From Pempheris klunzingeri (taxonomy: Eukaryota > Chordata > Actinopteri > Acropomatiformes > Pempheridae), in contig NC_092027.1 of NCBI RefSeq assembly GCF_042242105.1, forward strand, positions 5,368,006 through 5,432,005: a stretch of DNA of 64,000 nucleotides, read 5' to 3'. The notes under the pieces were generated by a model. That model did not search any database. It was not told the origin of the DNA and saw only the letters and a program-made list of their open reading frames with translations. Position numbers and translations under genes: made by a program. Each line of letters starts with the position of its first letter. The first letter of the stretch is position 1. Below, one piece after another: positions 12,839 through 26,090 of the stretch.

Positions 12839-15800
12839 CATGGGGCTTTATCACCTCACCTTTATTCACCTGTGGAAGTGGGCGGGTTTGAATATAACAG
12901 TAATGAATTCATTACTTTTAGGTTTATTTCTAAGAGATACTTTTCTCACTCTTACTCAATTAGTTCTTTTTGAGTACCGTCACTTCTACATGTGTCAGTC
13001 TGATTACAGAGTCACAATACTTTTACTTCAGCACCGTGTTGTTAAGCTCTGGCACTGGGAGGCAAACTGTGTCTGCTGCCTCTGGTGGTGACGAGACAAT
13101 CGGACCGTCTGGATGTTGGCAGGTTTAATGCTGGTATGTGGTAATTGCATAACTGTCCTTCCATCTCAGTTTACTGCAGGATCATCTCACATGTACAGCA
13201 AATTCTTTTCTTATTATGTGATGTCTGAGCGGGTCCTTGAAAACAGATAGTAGCTGTGTTTGTAGAATATTAGCTGGCAGATAGACAGAAAGAAATGAGA
13301 GGCTAAAAGTAAAAAAAAAAATAAAAAAAAATGGCCTCCTTGAAATGTTTAATAAAAGTTACTGTGAGAGCATTGTTGATGTGATCTTCACAACTCCGTA
13401 CAACCAAAGGGACAAATTATTTCAATTATTTCCTGAAAATTACAAAACACAGAGTTTAAAGTCAGATCATCCTTTACCACAGCTGTCCTGTTTTATTTTT
13501 TTGACGCTTTGTGATTAAGATACATTTATTTGTAGTAAGGTGGATTACTGAATCTGGATTTATTTGAAGTACATGTATTCAGGGATGGACAGTAAAGTGG
13601 TGACATACAGATCTGGCAACAATCGAACTATTACCACCACGACACCTCAACTTACTTTCATATCATCATGGTAAAGGTGCCATCACTTAATCATATCATA
13701 TATCAGTCTGGTATACACTGGTTTTTGGGTTTTTGGGTGTTAATGTAACTGAGATTAATGAGATTAATAACTATATTCTATGATCAAGTGCAGCCACTAT
13801 AAATCTGTCTGGATATTTTTCCCAAACGATGACAATTCTGCCAAAAAAAGTGATTTGTGACACCAGCGTCACAGTTTGGTCAGTATGAGTGCTTGTTCCT
13901 AGTTATTACTTTGTTCCAAAATCTAAAGGCTCTTTCCTTGAACCATGCTACACACTTCCACCAAGTTTCAGGAACATTGTGTGGAAAACATAACCTCCTT
14001 AGCAGAGGTAATTATTTTAGTCGCATAGATAAATAAGACACTTTCAAAAATGCATCACAACTGGTCATTTTCTTCCCACTGAAAGCTACAATCAGATAAT
14101 GGCATTAATGGACATCTGTCAGTTTGACAAAGAAGGTTCAAGCTCAGGCACCATCCATCATTTGAACTGACCAAATAAACAGAGGATGAGGTTAAAAGGG
14201 GGGCGGAGGAGTCTGGAGGGGTTCTGTCCACTTCCAACCATCACATCACTGAAGCCGAGGTGACGTCGTCCCAGTGGGAGACAAACAGGAGAGCTCTTCT
14301 CTGACGGACAGACGGGTCACACCACCGCTATCAGGGCGCTATTTTTCAGGCTCAGCTGATATACATGTGACCTTTCCTTTCCTTTCCTTTCTTTCTTAAC
14401 TGACTACATCCACATGGAGCTTAAACATATGGTAAAACATAATTAATGTTAGTGATTGGGATTAGCATAATTTAAAATCATGTATTTTCTAGTTTAAAAA
14501 CTTTTTTACTGGAACTTTTTCTCTTAATAATAAATAATAAACTATAAGAAATAGTGTCATCTTCCTCCACACTGTACAACAATGTGTTTGTTTGTTTTTT
14601 TTCTTTCAGTCGTGTGCGTGCACTGTAATCTTCTCACTCGGCAGGTTGTCTTTCTTCGTCAATTAGGAAATGTGTTGGCATCACAGGCAAAGCGTTGAGT
14701 AATGCTGATGATGTCATTGATGCAACCCACGGCTTACAAATCACAACAAAATCATAAATCATCTCACAGATGTCTCCCTCATTCGATTAACACAGTGTCC
14801 ATATGGCTCACTGTAGTATATCAATCAGCAGAATATGCCAGCCGCTCGCTGGCCTCTCCTCCGCTGAGACAGGCCTTAATGGAGAACACGCAGTAATATA
14901 TAAACTCCTCAGGTTTTACACTTTGAAAATGTCTGTTGATACTGTCGTCTTGCCAAAGCTGTTGATTTCATCATCTTTTATGTGTTTATTGGGTCGAGGC
15001 CGGGGTTTTTTTGACACTTCCTCTACTTGCCTCCATTTTTTATTTTTTACGAGACTCCAATTTGCAGACGCAGCCATTTGCATTTCCTGTAAAGTGAAGC
15101 TCTTAGCGACTGCTCAAAGCCTGATCTTCCAGGACTCTAAAGGTGGCAGGAGGTTATGATAATTTCACACACAATAAAGCTTCTGCAGTGAGCCTTATAA
15201 CATGAGCAGGCCTCTGTGCTCCCGCTCTGCATATCAAAAACACAACCGTTTATACACCGCGCAACTGAACTCATCTCATCTCTCCTCTGAAGACTCATCC
15301 GGCCATTATAGTTTTGAAAAAGATCTCAGAAATCATGCAAAAAAATAATTAAGGGATTCCACGCTGCAGATATGAGCTCTATGCGCTAATTATCGTACTG
15401 TTGTAAATGTATTCCGTCGTGTTTCAAGTTCACTCTATTGATTTCAGCGTTGTTCCCTCTTAATAACATTTCTTTTATGTCGGTCAGACCTCATGCATTA
15501 GCCTGGGTCTCATTTACATTCAGGGCTAAGGCTCCACAAATGACACGATAAAACCTTTGAAGTAGGTGAATATGATTTATTCATTTTAGTTTAGCTTTTT
15601 TTTCTGACCAGGTAGTCTTACTGAATTTAAGAACATCTTTGTTGAAGGACAATCTGGCCAAAGATGGCAGCTCAACACAGAGCATAAACAACACAGAGAC
15701 ACAAAAAGAAAGAAAAACACATAGATTTCGATAAAAGTGTTCAAATAGATAGAAATCTACTATTACTGTAAGGCAGCAGCAACATCTGAGGCCGTTTAGA

Positions 15801-17448
15801 TCAAACAGGTGAACAAGTTTTATATATGCAGTACTACACAAGTTACAGAATACTTCAAAAGAAGAAGAAATTAGAGACAGAAAAGACAAAGAAAGCAACA
15901 AAAAAAGAGAAATAAGTACAAAAAGCCGAATCTGAACCATCTCCTCCCTCCTCCCTATTATCAGAAATGACTGAACTAAAATAACAGTGTTAGGATGTGA
16001 TAGATCAACCTACAGACATGCAGAACATGAGCAAGATTTCAGTTTAATTTCTGGGTTTTCTGAATATAACTTCTACATGAGCCATGATTTGCTCTTTAAA
16101 CCGATTCATGCAAACTGGTACTAGATGAAAATGTCAAAATTGTTTCGAGTTTCAGCGCCAGACTTTTCATACTTCCATCTTCCAACTGATCAGAAACTGA
16201 TCAGGACAAGATGATCTTATTTTGCTTGTCCTCTTAATTCTGTTGTATTTTTCATTTTGCCCTCTCATCCTGTTTGTAATGATGTATTAGCTCAGATTTC
16301 ATCTTCACATTTTTACATTCTTTTCCATCTTTTTAAATTTACATCAGTGGTTACTAACCTCTGGGTTTTGGCTCCAAAATGGTTTGAAGGATAAAAATAA
16401 AGGTCACAAGAAAAGAGAATAATGTTTGGGTTTTGTTTTATTGTCTTCTTTTGTACTTCTCTCTAAGCTCTTGTGAGATATCATATGATTTCACATCTTT
16501 GGACCACTAAAACCTTTGGAATGAATGAAACACTAATGAAGGAAACATTTACATCACATTCACTTGCCAGAAAATAAACTTATGCTTTTCTAATAAATCA
16601 GCCCAGTGTCTTGCTCAAGGAAAATGTGTGGACCACAAAACCCTATAATCATCTAAATGAAACTACGTCTGGCCACTCTTTGGTTGAACTTTTCACAACC
16701 TCTATACAACCTGTGATGACGGGTCTCAAGTACAGAGTTTGTTTTAAAACCGCTGTGTGTACGATTTGAAAACCTCAGACTTTGGTGACTCCTGTTGGTC
16801 AGAGTCAAAAAAGACAAACAGCAAACGGCAATACACATTCACCACCTTTCAGCCGACCAACAGTTAATGAACACCACGTATTCTCTAACCTGCACAAACG
16901 TCTCATCATTTTGTTTAAAAATGTAAAAAAAAATAATCCTGTATTCATTTAAAAGATCGAAATATGGCAGAAAGCCAAAAAGGTTGGGATGCACTCATCT
17001 AGAATATGTAAATGACTGATTCGTATGATATTCACAGCGAGGTAAACATATACATACATGTCACTCTCTAATTGGGTTTGAACATCAGAAGATAGAATTA
17101 ATAACTCAATACCACAACAAAAGCTGCTATTCCCATTTCATCTGAATTCACTGGTGGATCCTCGCTCGTTTCACATTGAATGGCTGATGTATACGCCTCA
17201 TTGTCAATTGAGTGTTGTCTGGTGGGTACTTGAAAATGCATTAACCTACAAACCAGGGGGAATAAGCCAGAGAGGTTCCATGTAAAACCAGTGAACCCAT
17301 TAAAAGGCCTGATCAGAGCGCTCTGTTTATGAGTGTCTCCACTTCATCCTAATGTAGCTTTTAGATGATGCTAATAGATCACAGGCCATTGTGATCAGAC
17401 AAGGTAATGGACCTTTGTCACAGCTTGCTGAGTATGGCTTCAGGGCTG

Positions 17449-17451
<3 letters not shown>

Positions 17452-17485
<34 letters not shown>
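17452..17485. repeat. (CA)n microsatellite
   Basis: About 16 CA units; a second tract lies about 100 bases downstream. Confidence 0.93.
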
Positions 17486-17487
<2 letters not shown>

Positions 17488-17582
17488 ACAAATGTTCACG
17501 TACAAACACAGAAACACAGCTGACTACAAAAGAAACACACAAACATACACAGACATGCACATGCAAACAAACACTCTCCACA

Positions 17583-17585
<3 letters not shown>

Positions 17586-17620
<35 letters not shown>
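17586..17620. repeat. (CA)n microsatellite
   Basis: About 17 CA units, with CA-rich degenerate sequence between it and the upstream tract. Confidence 0.93.
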
Positions 17621-17622
<2 letters not shown>

Positions 17623-20477
17623 TAAAACACACACATTAAAACAATGACCCTAATTAATAACGATTAGTCCTCTCTCAAACACACTCACAAAATGTGCAAA
17701 TGGAACAATAAATATAGCTCCTAAACATGGCTTTTACAAGTGAGCTGAAACAATCTCTACTAATCATTAGTAAACATCGGCCCGATTTGTCATTATTACT
17801 CTGTGATGCGTGGAAAGGCAGATAAACCGGGGTCAGGTCTGGCACAGAGCACAGCTCGTCAAAGTTTAAAGTGAGAATCAAACAGCGCTGAAAGTCCAAA
17901 TACAAACTCAGACCAGACAGACAGAAAATCAGTTTAGTTCTACACAGCGGTGGAATATAACTGCCTATATTCACTTGCAGCCTTATGCTTCACCTCTACA
18001 TCATTAAAGAGGGAAATACAGTCTGCTTCCCGCTATTAACTCATTTGGTTTGATGCAAAAGTTACAGCATTTAAAGAGTTCTCCATTTACACACATCTAA
18101 AGTATTGTCAGGCTCATGATGGACATTTAGTTTTTTTTTTAAAAAGGATCAAAATCAGTGCAGCAGAACCAAATTTCATCTCATTAGTTCCACACATTCG
18201 TCTTCCCCGTCAAAAAAACAGGCGCCTACATTACCCATAATGCAACTTAAACACACACACACACACAAATCTCCAACAGTTTGGTCAGGTGTGTTATGAC
18301 AGCAGCGGCTAATGCAGCCTTGAGCTGCTGACCTAAAGCAGAGTGGAGCAGCGGACCACAGAGGTCTGGTGCGTTCATCTTTCTAACAGCAGATGTTTTT
18401 CATTTTCAAACCTGTCGTCTTCAGCCACAAATAACGCTGACTCAAGTGACATCACTCGTGGCAGCTTATGTAATTGCACAGCTCCCACTGGAGACACAAA
18501 AGGTTCCCTGAGACGCTTGAACAGACTTATATAGGATGTGTTAAACTGGTGGAGCTCTCCTTTAAGCACGTCCCACTTCTGAGTTTGATTTAATACTTTC
18601 ACATGCACAAACCAAACTGTAACTACTCCATCACCACCACATTACTGTAGATCGTTGTCACCATATTTCTACATATAATTTTGAGGGCAGTGCTTTTTCT
18701 AATCGAAGTGCTTTTACTTGATACTTCTTCCACCACTGGTTTTACTGTTTAGAAACTTGACAGACTGACCTGAAAATGTGAACTATAAGATCCTCCACAT
18801 ATCAACAATTGGTTGTAAACATCAAACATTCATATTTTCAAATGCTTTTGCATGTAAAAATTGCAGTAGTAAAGTAGGACCTCGACTGAAGCTTTTTTGT
18901 TTGCTTGTTGGTGAAATTATTGTTTAAAAGAAAGTCGAGACTTTTAAAGGGATCCTGATATTAATTAGAATATTTAAGAACCAATTTCTATTTTTCATGT
19001 TTAATGTCATCCCCATTTGTTCCAAATTTCCCTTTTGTAGAGTATTTTCATCTTCTGATCTTCAATGACACAACCTGAAAAAACAAAAGTCATCTGAACT
19101 CGACATCCCGCAGCCTGAAACACGAGGCTGCGAATCGTTCATCCTCATTTATGTGAGCAGAGCTAAAAGAATTAGTCTGCTGATCGAGTCAATCAACAGA
19201 AAACTAAGTGACAGAAACTTATTTATCAAGTAAATATGCAAATATGTAAAGTGAATCTTTGGAGTTTGGACTGTTGTTCGGACAAAATAAGCTATTTGAA
19301 GAGGTTGCTTTGGAATTGGTGTTTTTGCTACTGTGTCAATGAAAAATGACCAAAGAATGATGAAAAGTTAACACAATCCGGGTGATAACATAGACGGGAT
19401 TCAACAGAAGCTGTAGGAAATAGTGGGACAGCGTATTAAATAAAAGTAAAATATATTTAGATGTCCCAGATGTAGGAGAAGAAATCACAGGGGACATGAG
19501 GGAGCGTGTGGACATATTGTCAAACACATTACAAAGGAAATGAGTAACTTCAGAGTAAAAATGCAGCAATGATCCAAAAACTGGCTGCTTTGACTCGCTG
19601 TGTCACTTTCCCCACAAAATCACGTCCTCCATCAGTGACCCGACCATCGGAGCATCACTTCTGACAAACAGCTTATTGTTTTAGCCCAGAGAGACAGAGA
19701 GGGGGAGCAGAGAGTGGTGATAATAGGGGACATAAAAAAATAATGATTAGCCTACTATGTAAATGGCAATTAAAGGACACTAAGTGCTGCAGGCGTTGTC
19801 CTTGCATTTCACGGTTGGTTTTGATAGGAACACACCCAGCTGCTGAGAGCCTCTGGCCTCTGACACTCATTTGTCAAAAAGAGGCAGGGGGGGGGGGGAA
19901 ATCTGGCACTATGCATTAAATCAATTAAGTTTAATGGAAAAAGTGATCAGAGTGATTAGTCCACAGCCAGTATCTAACCTACATGGATACGTAGGCTTTA
20001 AACGTGTAGGTGAGACAGAAAGAAACCAAATGAACCAAATTAGAATCATTGCAACCAAGCGTCTCTTCCTCTGCTCGTCCGAAAGCCAAAGTTTTAAGCC
20101 CACTCCACAAATCCCCAACAAAACACTGATAAATGACAGAAACGGTCAACAGAGTGCTGTGGTGTGCTGCTGAAAATGACCATCATTAGTTTTACTTTGA
20201 CCCAAAGGGCTCGGCGTAATGAAAGGGTGGGGTGTGTGTGAAGATGACGGGGAAGGGGGGGGGGGGGGAGAGAGGAGAAGGAAAAGACGACTAACGACTA
20301 ACTGCTATGGAGTCACAGAGGTTGTCTAAACTCTCATTGATTTACCTCCTCAAGCAGTCAGTCCAAACACAGCAGAGGGGAACCGGAAATGATTTGCATA
20401 GAAGTGCACTGCCACCTAGTGAGAGCTTGTATGCAAAACCACCGAAATTAGAGTTTACTTCATATTCACAGCTCAGG

Positions 20478-20508
20478 ATTATGATAATAATAATAATAAT
20501 AATGATAA
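20478..20508. repeat. (ATA)n microsatellite
   Basis: Short run of ATA/ATG triplets. Confidence 0.8.
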
Positions 20509-23085
20509 AACAACAACACAGAACAAGAAAAGGCAGAACTGTTAGATAAGAGAAATGATCAGGACAACACAAAGAGGGGTTTGATCTGTTAAGGTGGCCC
20601 AAATTAAAGTTAAAAGACACATAGAAATAACAATTAATGCAGAAATGCTAATCAATGAAAAGTGTATGGATTGAAAGTCTCCAGAGTTGCAGGACAAATT
20701 TCAGAAAGTTCGGACAAATCTCGACAGCAAATGGTCTCTTCCAGTGTGAAGTCCAGACCAGGGACTACTAACAGAGCTACAAGAGAGACGATGAATATTC
20801 AATTAGAGCGGCTTAAATATAACAACATAACCAATTATTTTCCTCTGACGGGCTTTAACAGTGACTGCTTCTCTGTGTTTACTGCTCTTCAAACAAGCTT
20901 TTCATCACAGCACCGGGCTTCATAATTAAATTATCCTTTTAATAAACTGCGATTGCCACAAAGGAGATATACGTCTTTGAACGCAGGCAGTTACACAAGC
21001 TTGGGCTCATGAAGCGTGTTTACGCTGCAAAACGTTGGAATATGTGAAAGGGATGTGGAATAAAGACTATTTATTTCCATCAGTGTAAAATAGAGGGAGG
21101 TGTTTCATATTCAGGACTCAGGTCAGTGTGTGTGTGTTTGAGTCTTTCGCTCAATCTGATCTAAACTCAGAGGCCTTTTTCACCAGTAAGTAGGAAACAC
21201 ATCACTCTCCACAAACAGTGAAGAGGAATCAGAAGAATTAACAAACAGAGGTGTTTTTTTTTTCTTTTTTGCTTCTATCTCAACACAATGGAGGTAAATG
21301 GAGTTTCGTTTGTGATGCTCAAAGCATTGAAAAACTACATTTGAATGATTCAACAGCAGCGTCTCCTGACAGAAACAACAGTCCTGGTTATTCTGGAAAG
21401 GACACTGCTGTCAACAGTGTCGACAGTTACTTGATTGAGTTGTTTACATCTTGCAAAATTGTCTTCTTGCTCAATTTTAAGCGTTAAAAACAATAAAAGG
21501 AGCTTTGTTCACAAAAAACTCATTAAGTTTCATTAAGGTGGAAGCAGGAAACTCAAAATGTGGGCTAATAAAACCAACCCTGCTAGACCTCACTATGACG
21601 GTTAGTTTGATCATTTGTGTTGTCTGATTTGGGCGAACCAACCCTTTAGTCAGCAATGAAGGACTCCTCTGCATGTCAGCACCCCATCAAACCGGCCCTC
21701 AGACTTGACCTCTGGGTGAGACAGGAAAGCGGTCTTTGTTCCCACCAGTGGGAAGCGGTAATGAAGTGGACTGAGCTCCTCCAGCAGCTCCTCTCTGATG
21801 ATCCCGGCGTGGACAAGAGCTCCGATCTGGATGTGAAGTCACAGTTCATTTCATTTTTCAGCACCGATGAGATCTCAGCTGTTATCTGATGAAATTGAAC
21901 AACCATTACTAAGCGAATAAAGCTCTTTTGAGTGCTCCCTAACAGAAATCCAACGTGCCCCCCCCCCTCTCTTTGTCCGTCGTTTTGAATTCATCGGCCC
22001 CCTCTCGACAAGATGATAGGAATAATCTCGCCAAGTGAGATTGACAGTTCATTTCAGAAATCAATATTTACAATTTACTTCTTTCAAAGTTCATTCTGGG
22101 AGAGGGCTCCATATTATCCACCTCCCAAATAAGCTGATCATATCTCCGCCAGCCCTGGAATGAGTTTCCTACCCAAAATGTGTCGTTTTTTTTCTCTCCT
22201 CCTCCCTCTCAGAAATCAATGTCTGCGTTTGTGCGCTTTAATCTGGCCTCTGATGACAGTAAATCTTTATCTGTTTCTGGGCGAGCAGCAGTGAGCGGCT
22301 GACACCATTTCCCATCAGAACAAAGAGCCAGGCCTGTGTGGACTCTGGGAGATACATGGGGCTCTAATGTGGCTGGACATGTTTCAGCAGGGCCATTAAT
22401 CAGAGCGGCTGACAGCCAGACCTGCTGTGGCTCTTGTCAGCCCAGAGAGCCGCACCTTTTCATCGGCCGCACTCAGAAAACTGAGGAGTCCCGGGCAGGT
22501 GGATAGAGATCAAACCTCACGTCCTGTTATCTGTCACAACATGAGCCGAGATATTTCTATCTCAAATATTTCTCACGTGACAAAATTAGAAAAAAAAAAG
22601 GCACAGTTTAGGTCCAATACAAGCTTTCAGTCTCTTCATCAGGGCAAACGTTTGACAGCAGGGGATCTCAAAGCTTATAATAACTTCCTAAAGAACGCTC
22701 CTGTGCTTTTTCATGCAGCTACATGAGAAACAATCAGTGTTTGAACAAGACCAAGAGTCTGCAGCCCTGCTAGCAGCTCTGAGACTGTCTGTAATCATGA
22801 TCAGACTCTGAGGGATGAACCTGAAACACTTGACTCAACACAAAGGAGCTCAAAAAGTATTTAATGAAAGTTCTCTTCAGAAAAGTCCAACAGAAAGTCA
22901 CTCTTGTGAGGAGAAAACATGAATAACAAAAAAAAAAAATCACTCTAAAACACAAGAATCCAAAAAACACAAAGTACAAAAGAAAATAGAGCTCAAGAAA
23001 AAAGGAAAAAGCACAGGGACTCAACTCACTGCTCTCTGACACAAACAGACAGGACGGACTGGCACAGGATAAAGGGAGATGTGGA

Positions 23086-23088
<3 letters not shown>

Positions 23089-23120
<32 letters not shown>
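23089..23120. repeat. (CA)n microsatellite
   Basis: About 16 CA units. Confidence 0.94.
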
Positions 23121-23121
<1 letters not shown>

Positions 23122-25829
23122 GGTAAGTGAACACAGGTGGAAACATTCAGGGCGGGGCACAATCACACAGGAGGTGAAGCTAACAAACGAGAGGGAACCA
23201 CGAACTACAAAGTAAAACAGGAAGCCAAGAGACAACAAAGACACTAAATGACAAACCCAAATCATGCAAATACATGAAGTAACCAAAGGGAAGGAAGTAT
23301 TACATAACATCAGGGAAACTGTAAATAAGCACAGAGCCTACAAGTCACATCGACACACATCAAACTCCATCAGTAGTAAAATGCTCCTGAAGTAAAAGGA
23401 TGCAGAGAGAATGATGTGTTCTCTCTTTCTCAGGGTTTTGTCCTTGTGAAGAGCAGCTCGACCTCCGTGAGCACAATGATGAAGCTGTAAATCTTGAATC
23501 TTAGTGAGTGGGGTTTTGAAGGACTCATAAGAATGAAATAAAAAGGAGAACATAACCACTGTCCACCAGAAAACACCAAAAGTAGGTCGAAGGGTTTAAC
23601 AACTCCACCTTAGTCGTGTCGCAGTTTGATTACTTACTAACTTATCTTGTGCTTTGCTGCTTCATATTCCACAAACCAGTCTGTGACACTTTACCTACTT
23701 GGTAATCCAGCCTTACTGTATACGTGTACATGTGAATTAGTTAATCGTTTGGTCTACAAAACATTAGAAAACAGTGAGAAAAGTCTGTCTTGTTTTGTCC
23801 AATCAGCACTTCCAAACCCCAAAAACACTACATTTACTGTATTGTCAGAGCAGGGAGAGCTTAAAACATGACATAAATAATTATTTCAGAATCAAAATAA
23901 CACAAACCAGCTGACTCACACAAAGTCTGTGGCTCTTTACCCACTTAGTAATCCGGCCTTACTGTCTGGGTATAAACGTGCATTTGCTCCTGTAAAAATT
24001 AAACAAATTGAGCAGAAGTACAAAGAAAAAGGCGAAATGAAATCCAACCTTTATCTGATGCTGACATTTCTATCAGAACCATAACTTGAATCACATTAAT
24101 CCAAATATCTCCATTTAGAGGAGTAGAGCACCTTTAATGTTAGAGGAAAAATATAAAGCAAAAAAAAAAAAAACCCACCACAAAAACACCTGAAATAATC
24201 CAGAAGAGACGGACTACCCCGACTCACTGCAGCCCAGAACCCTGCAGTGAAGTGATGATTCATAACCTCCTCTGTGTTAATAACAAAACCTCCAGCATTA
24301 AAAGGACAGACTGGAGTAATATTTATTATTCAGCAGATTTATGGCGCCCTCCCACACACCAAACAAGGCTGAAGTAGCCCTCTGCTCCTTTCACTGTGGC
24401 TCCAGAGGGAATTATTGGGTGGTAATCTATTGTTGAACAGTTTTTAGAGTGATGGATGAAAAGGCCTGTAACCTCCACACGATCAATTCATATCTAATTA
24501 GCCCGTATTATTTATGATAGTGTGAATAGGCAGGGTGGGCGTCTCAGGGGAGGGATAGAGACCTCAGCTGCCACCGAGGGGAATTAAAAATGGGAGAAGC
24601 TATCAGGCTGTTTTATTGATTAGCATAGATGATCAAGAAATGAGAAGGAAGGAGAAATCACTTAGAGGAAAACCACAGATCCACCAGATATACACGAGAG
24701 GCCGAAGTGACTGAGTTATCTGAGATATCAGAGATAGGAGAAGGAAGGAGAAAGAAAGAAGGGAGGAAAGAAACAAACAAGGTAAGAAAGAAAGAAATCT
24801 GAAAGCTTGTGTGGTTCTGCCCTCTGGTGGTCAGCTCAGGTCATTGCAGCTTCTGACCAAAGTGACTGAAAGCTGTGAGAAGTCTCTCTGCTCTCATCAC
24901 TGACTGACACCTCCGTCCTTCCCTCTGATTTAGAGAGATCATTTCCTCTAAAAAAAAAAAAAGCAGCACCTAGCTGATTATGACCTATTTATAAAATCCT
25001 CTCTGAGTGACCAGCTGCCAAACCACCTTTTCATTATTCCTCAGCTGTGGTGCTCCCTCGCTGGGTCACTGAGGCAGGAACTCAGTTTTAGAGCTAATGG
25101 AAAATGAGGTGCAGCACCTGAGTACGCTGTAGAACAGAGTCCTTTATGCAAAGAGGAATAAAATGAAAGGAGACATCAGACCTGCTGCTTTTGATGATTA
25201 TCTTCGCTGACAGAATCCTAATTAGAAACAAAGTCTTCTTTTTATAAAGTCACAGACAATACTACGTTATATATATCATTTTAACTGTTTAAAGTCGTGG
25301 ATGACGCAGGTTTTTACATAAATTGTCTGTCGTCAAGGTATCATGTGCGTGATCTTGTGGGTGAAAGAGGCTTTAAAATTATACATATGCTCACAATTAA
25401 TCTCTCTCTTTCTCTCTTTTATTCTCTGTGAATGTTTTTGCCGTTTTAATCAAATTAAATTGCACCTATTAATGTCATGCCTGATTAATAATGTCTCAGT
25501 AGAGGCCTCATTTAGTAATTTCTGCCTAATTATAAGCTAACCACTCCCCATTAAGTGCTGCATCTCCATGAATGTAGTGCTGATGGTACTTATACTACCA
25601 GAGCATCACGAAAGCATCAGCCGTATGTCTGTCTGCTCTGTGTGTTGTTAAAGCTCAAGTTTTTAATGTTTTATTTAGACGTATTCAACGTATTCAAATT
25701 CAAGAAAACAACATGTCAACGTACATTAAAGGGGTATTTGTGTCATGTGTCTGCTGCTCGTATTAATGGGTAACTCAAACTCTCCCTGTGTACTATATCT
25801 GATCAGGAGGGCTGTGATCAACGATACGT

Positions 25830-26090
25830 TTGTCACTGATTAATCTCTTGATCATTTTATCAATTAATCAATTAGTCACTTGGTCTACAAAACATCAGAA
25901 AACAGTGAAAAGCCTCAACATCCAAGAGCCTAAACCCAAAAATATTCCCTTTACTGTCAGGTAAGAGCAGCAAATCCTCACAATTACATATTTTTTGGCA
26001 GTTTTGCTTGAAAAATGACTTAAATGAAACAAAAAACTAAAAAGTTGATCAAATAATCGAATGATTAATCGTTGCACCTCTGCTGATGAC
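25830..26090. repeat. Dispersed short repeat (GGTCTACAAAACATCAGAAAAC type)
   Basis: Phrases such as GGTCTACAAAACAT, AGAAAACAGTGA and, at the far end, ATTAATCGTTGCACCTC recur with changes at 23735-23880, 29400-29690 and 61945-62230. It is a non-coding family common in fish genomes, probably a non-autonomous DNA transposon; ends are approximate. Confidence 0.55.

Larger units (their letters stand above)
11371..21999. other. Gene-free interval
   Basis: No supportable coding exon. It contains GA and CA microsatellites (12.3-12.5, 17.45-17.62 kb), a LINE-tail-like repeat (12636-12838) and fragments of dispersed repeats (about 12.1-12.3, 12.9-13.05, 18.7, 19.2 kb). Repeat-free AT-rich blocks that could be regulatory lie at about 14690-14900, 15060-15260, 15350-15560 and 17130-17330. 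Confidence 0.55.

Noticed and set aside
17391-17639. His/Thr repeat ORF
   Set aside because: Translation of CA microsatellites.
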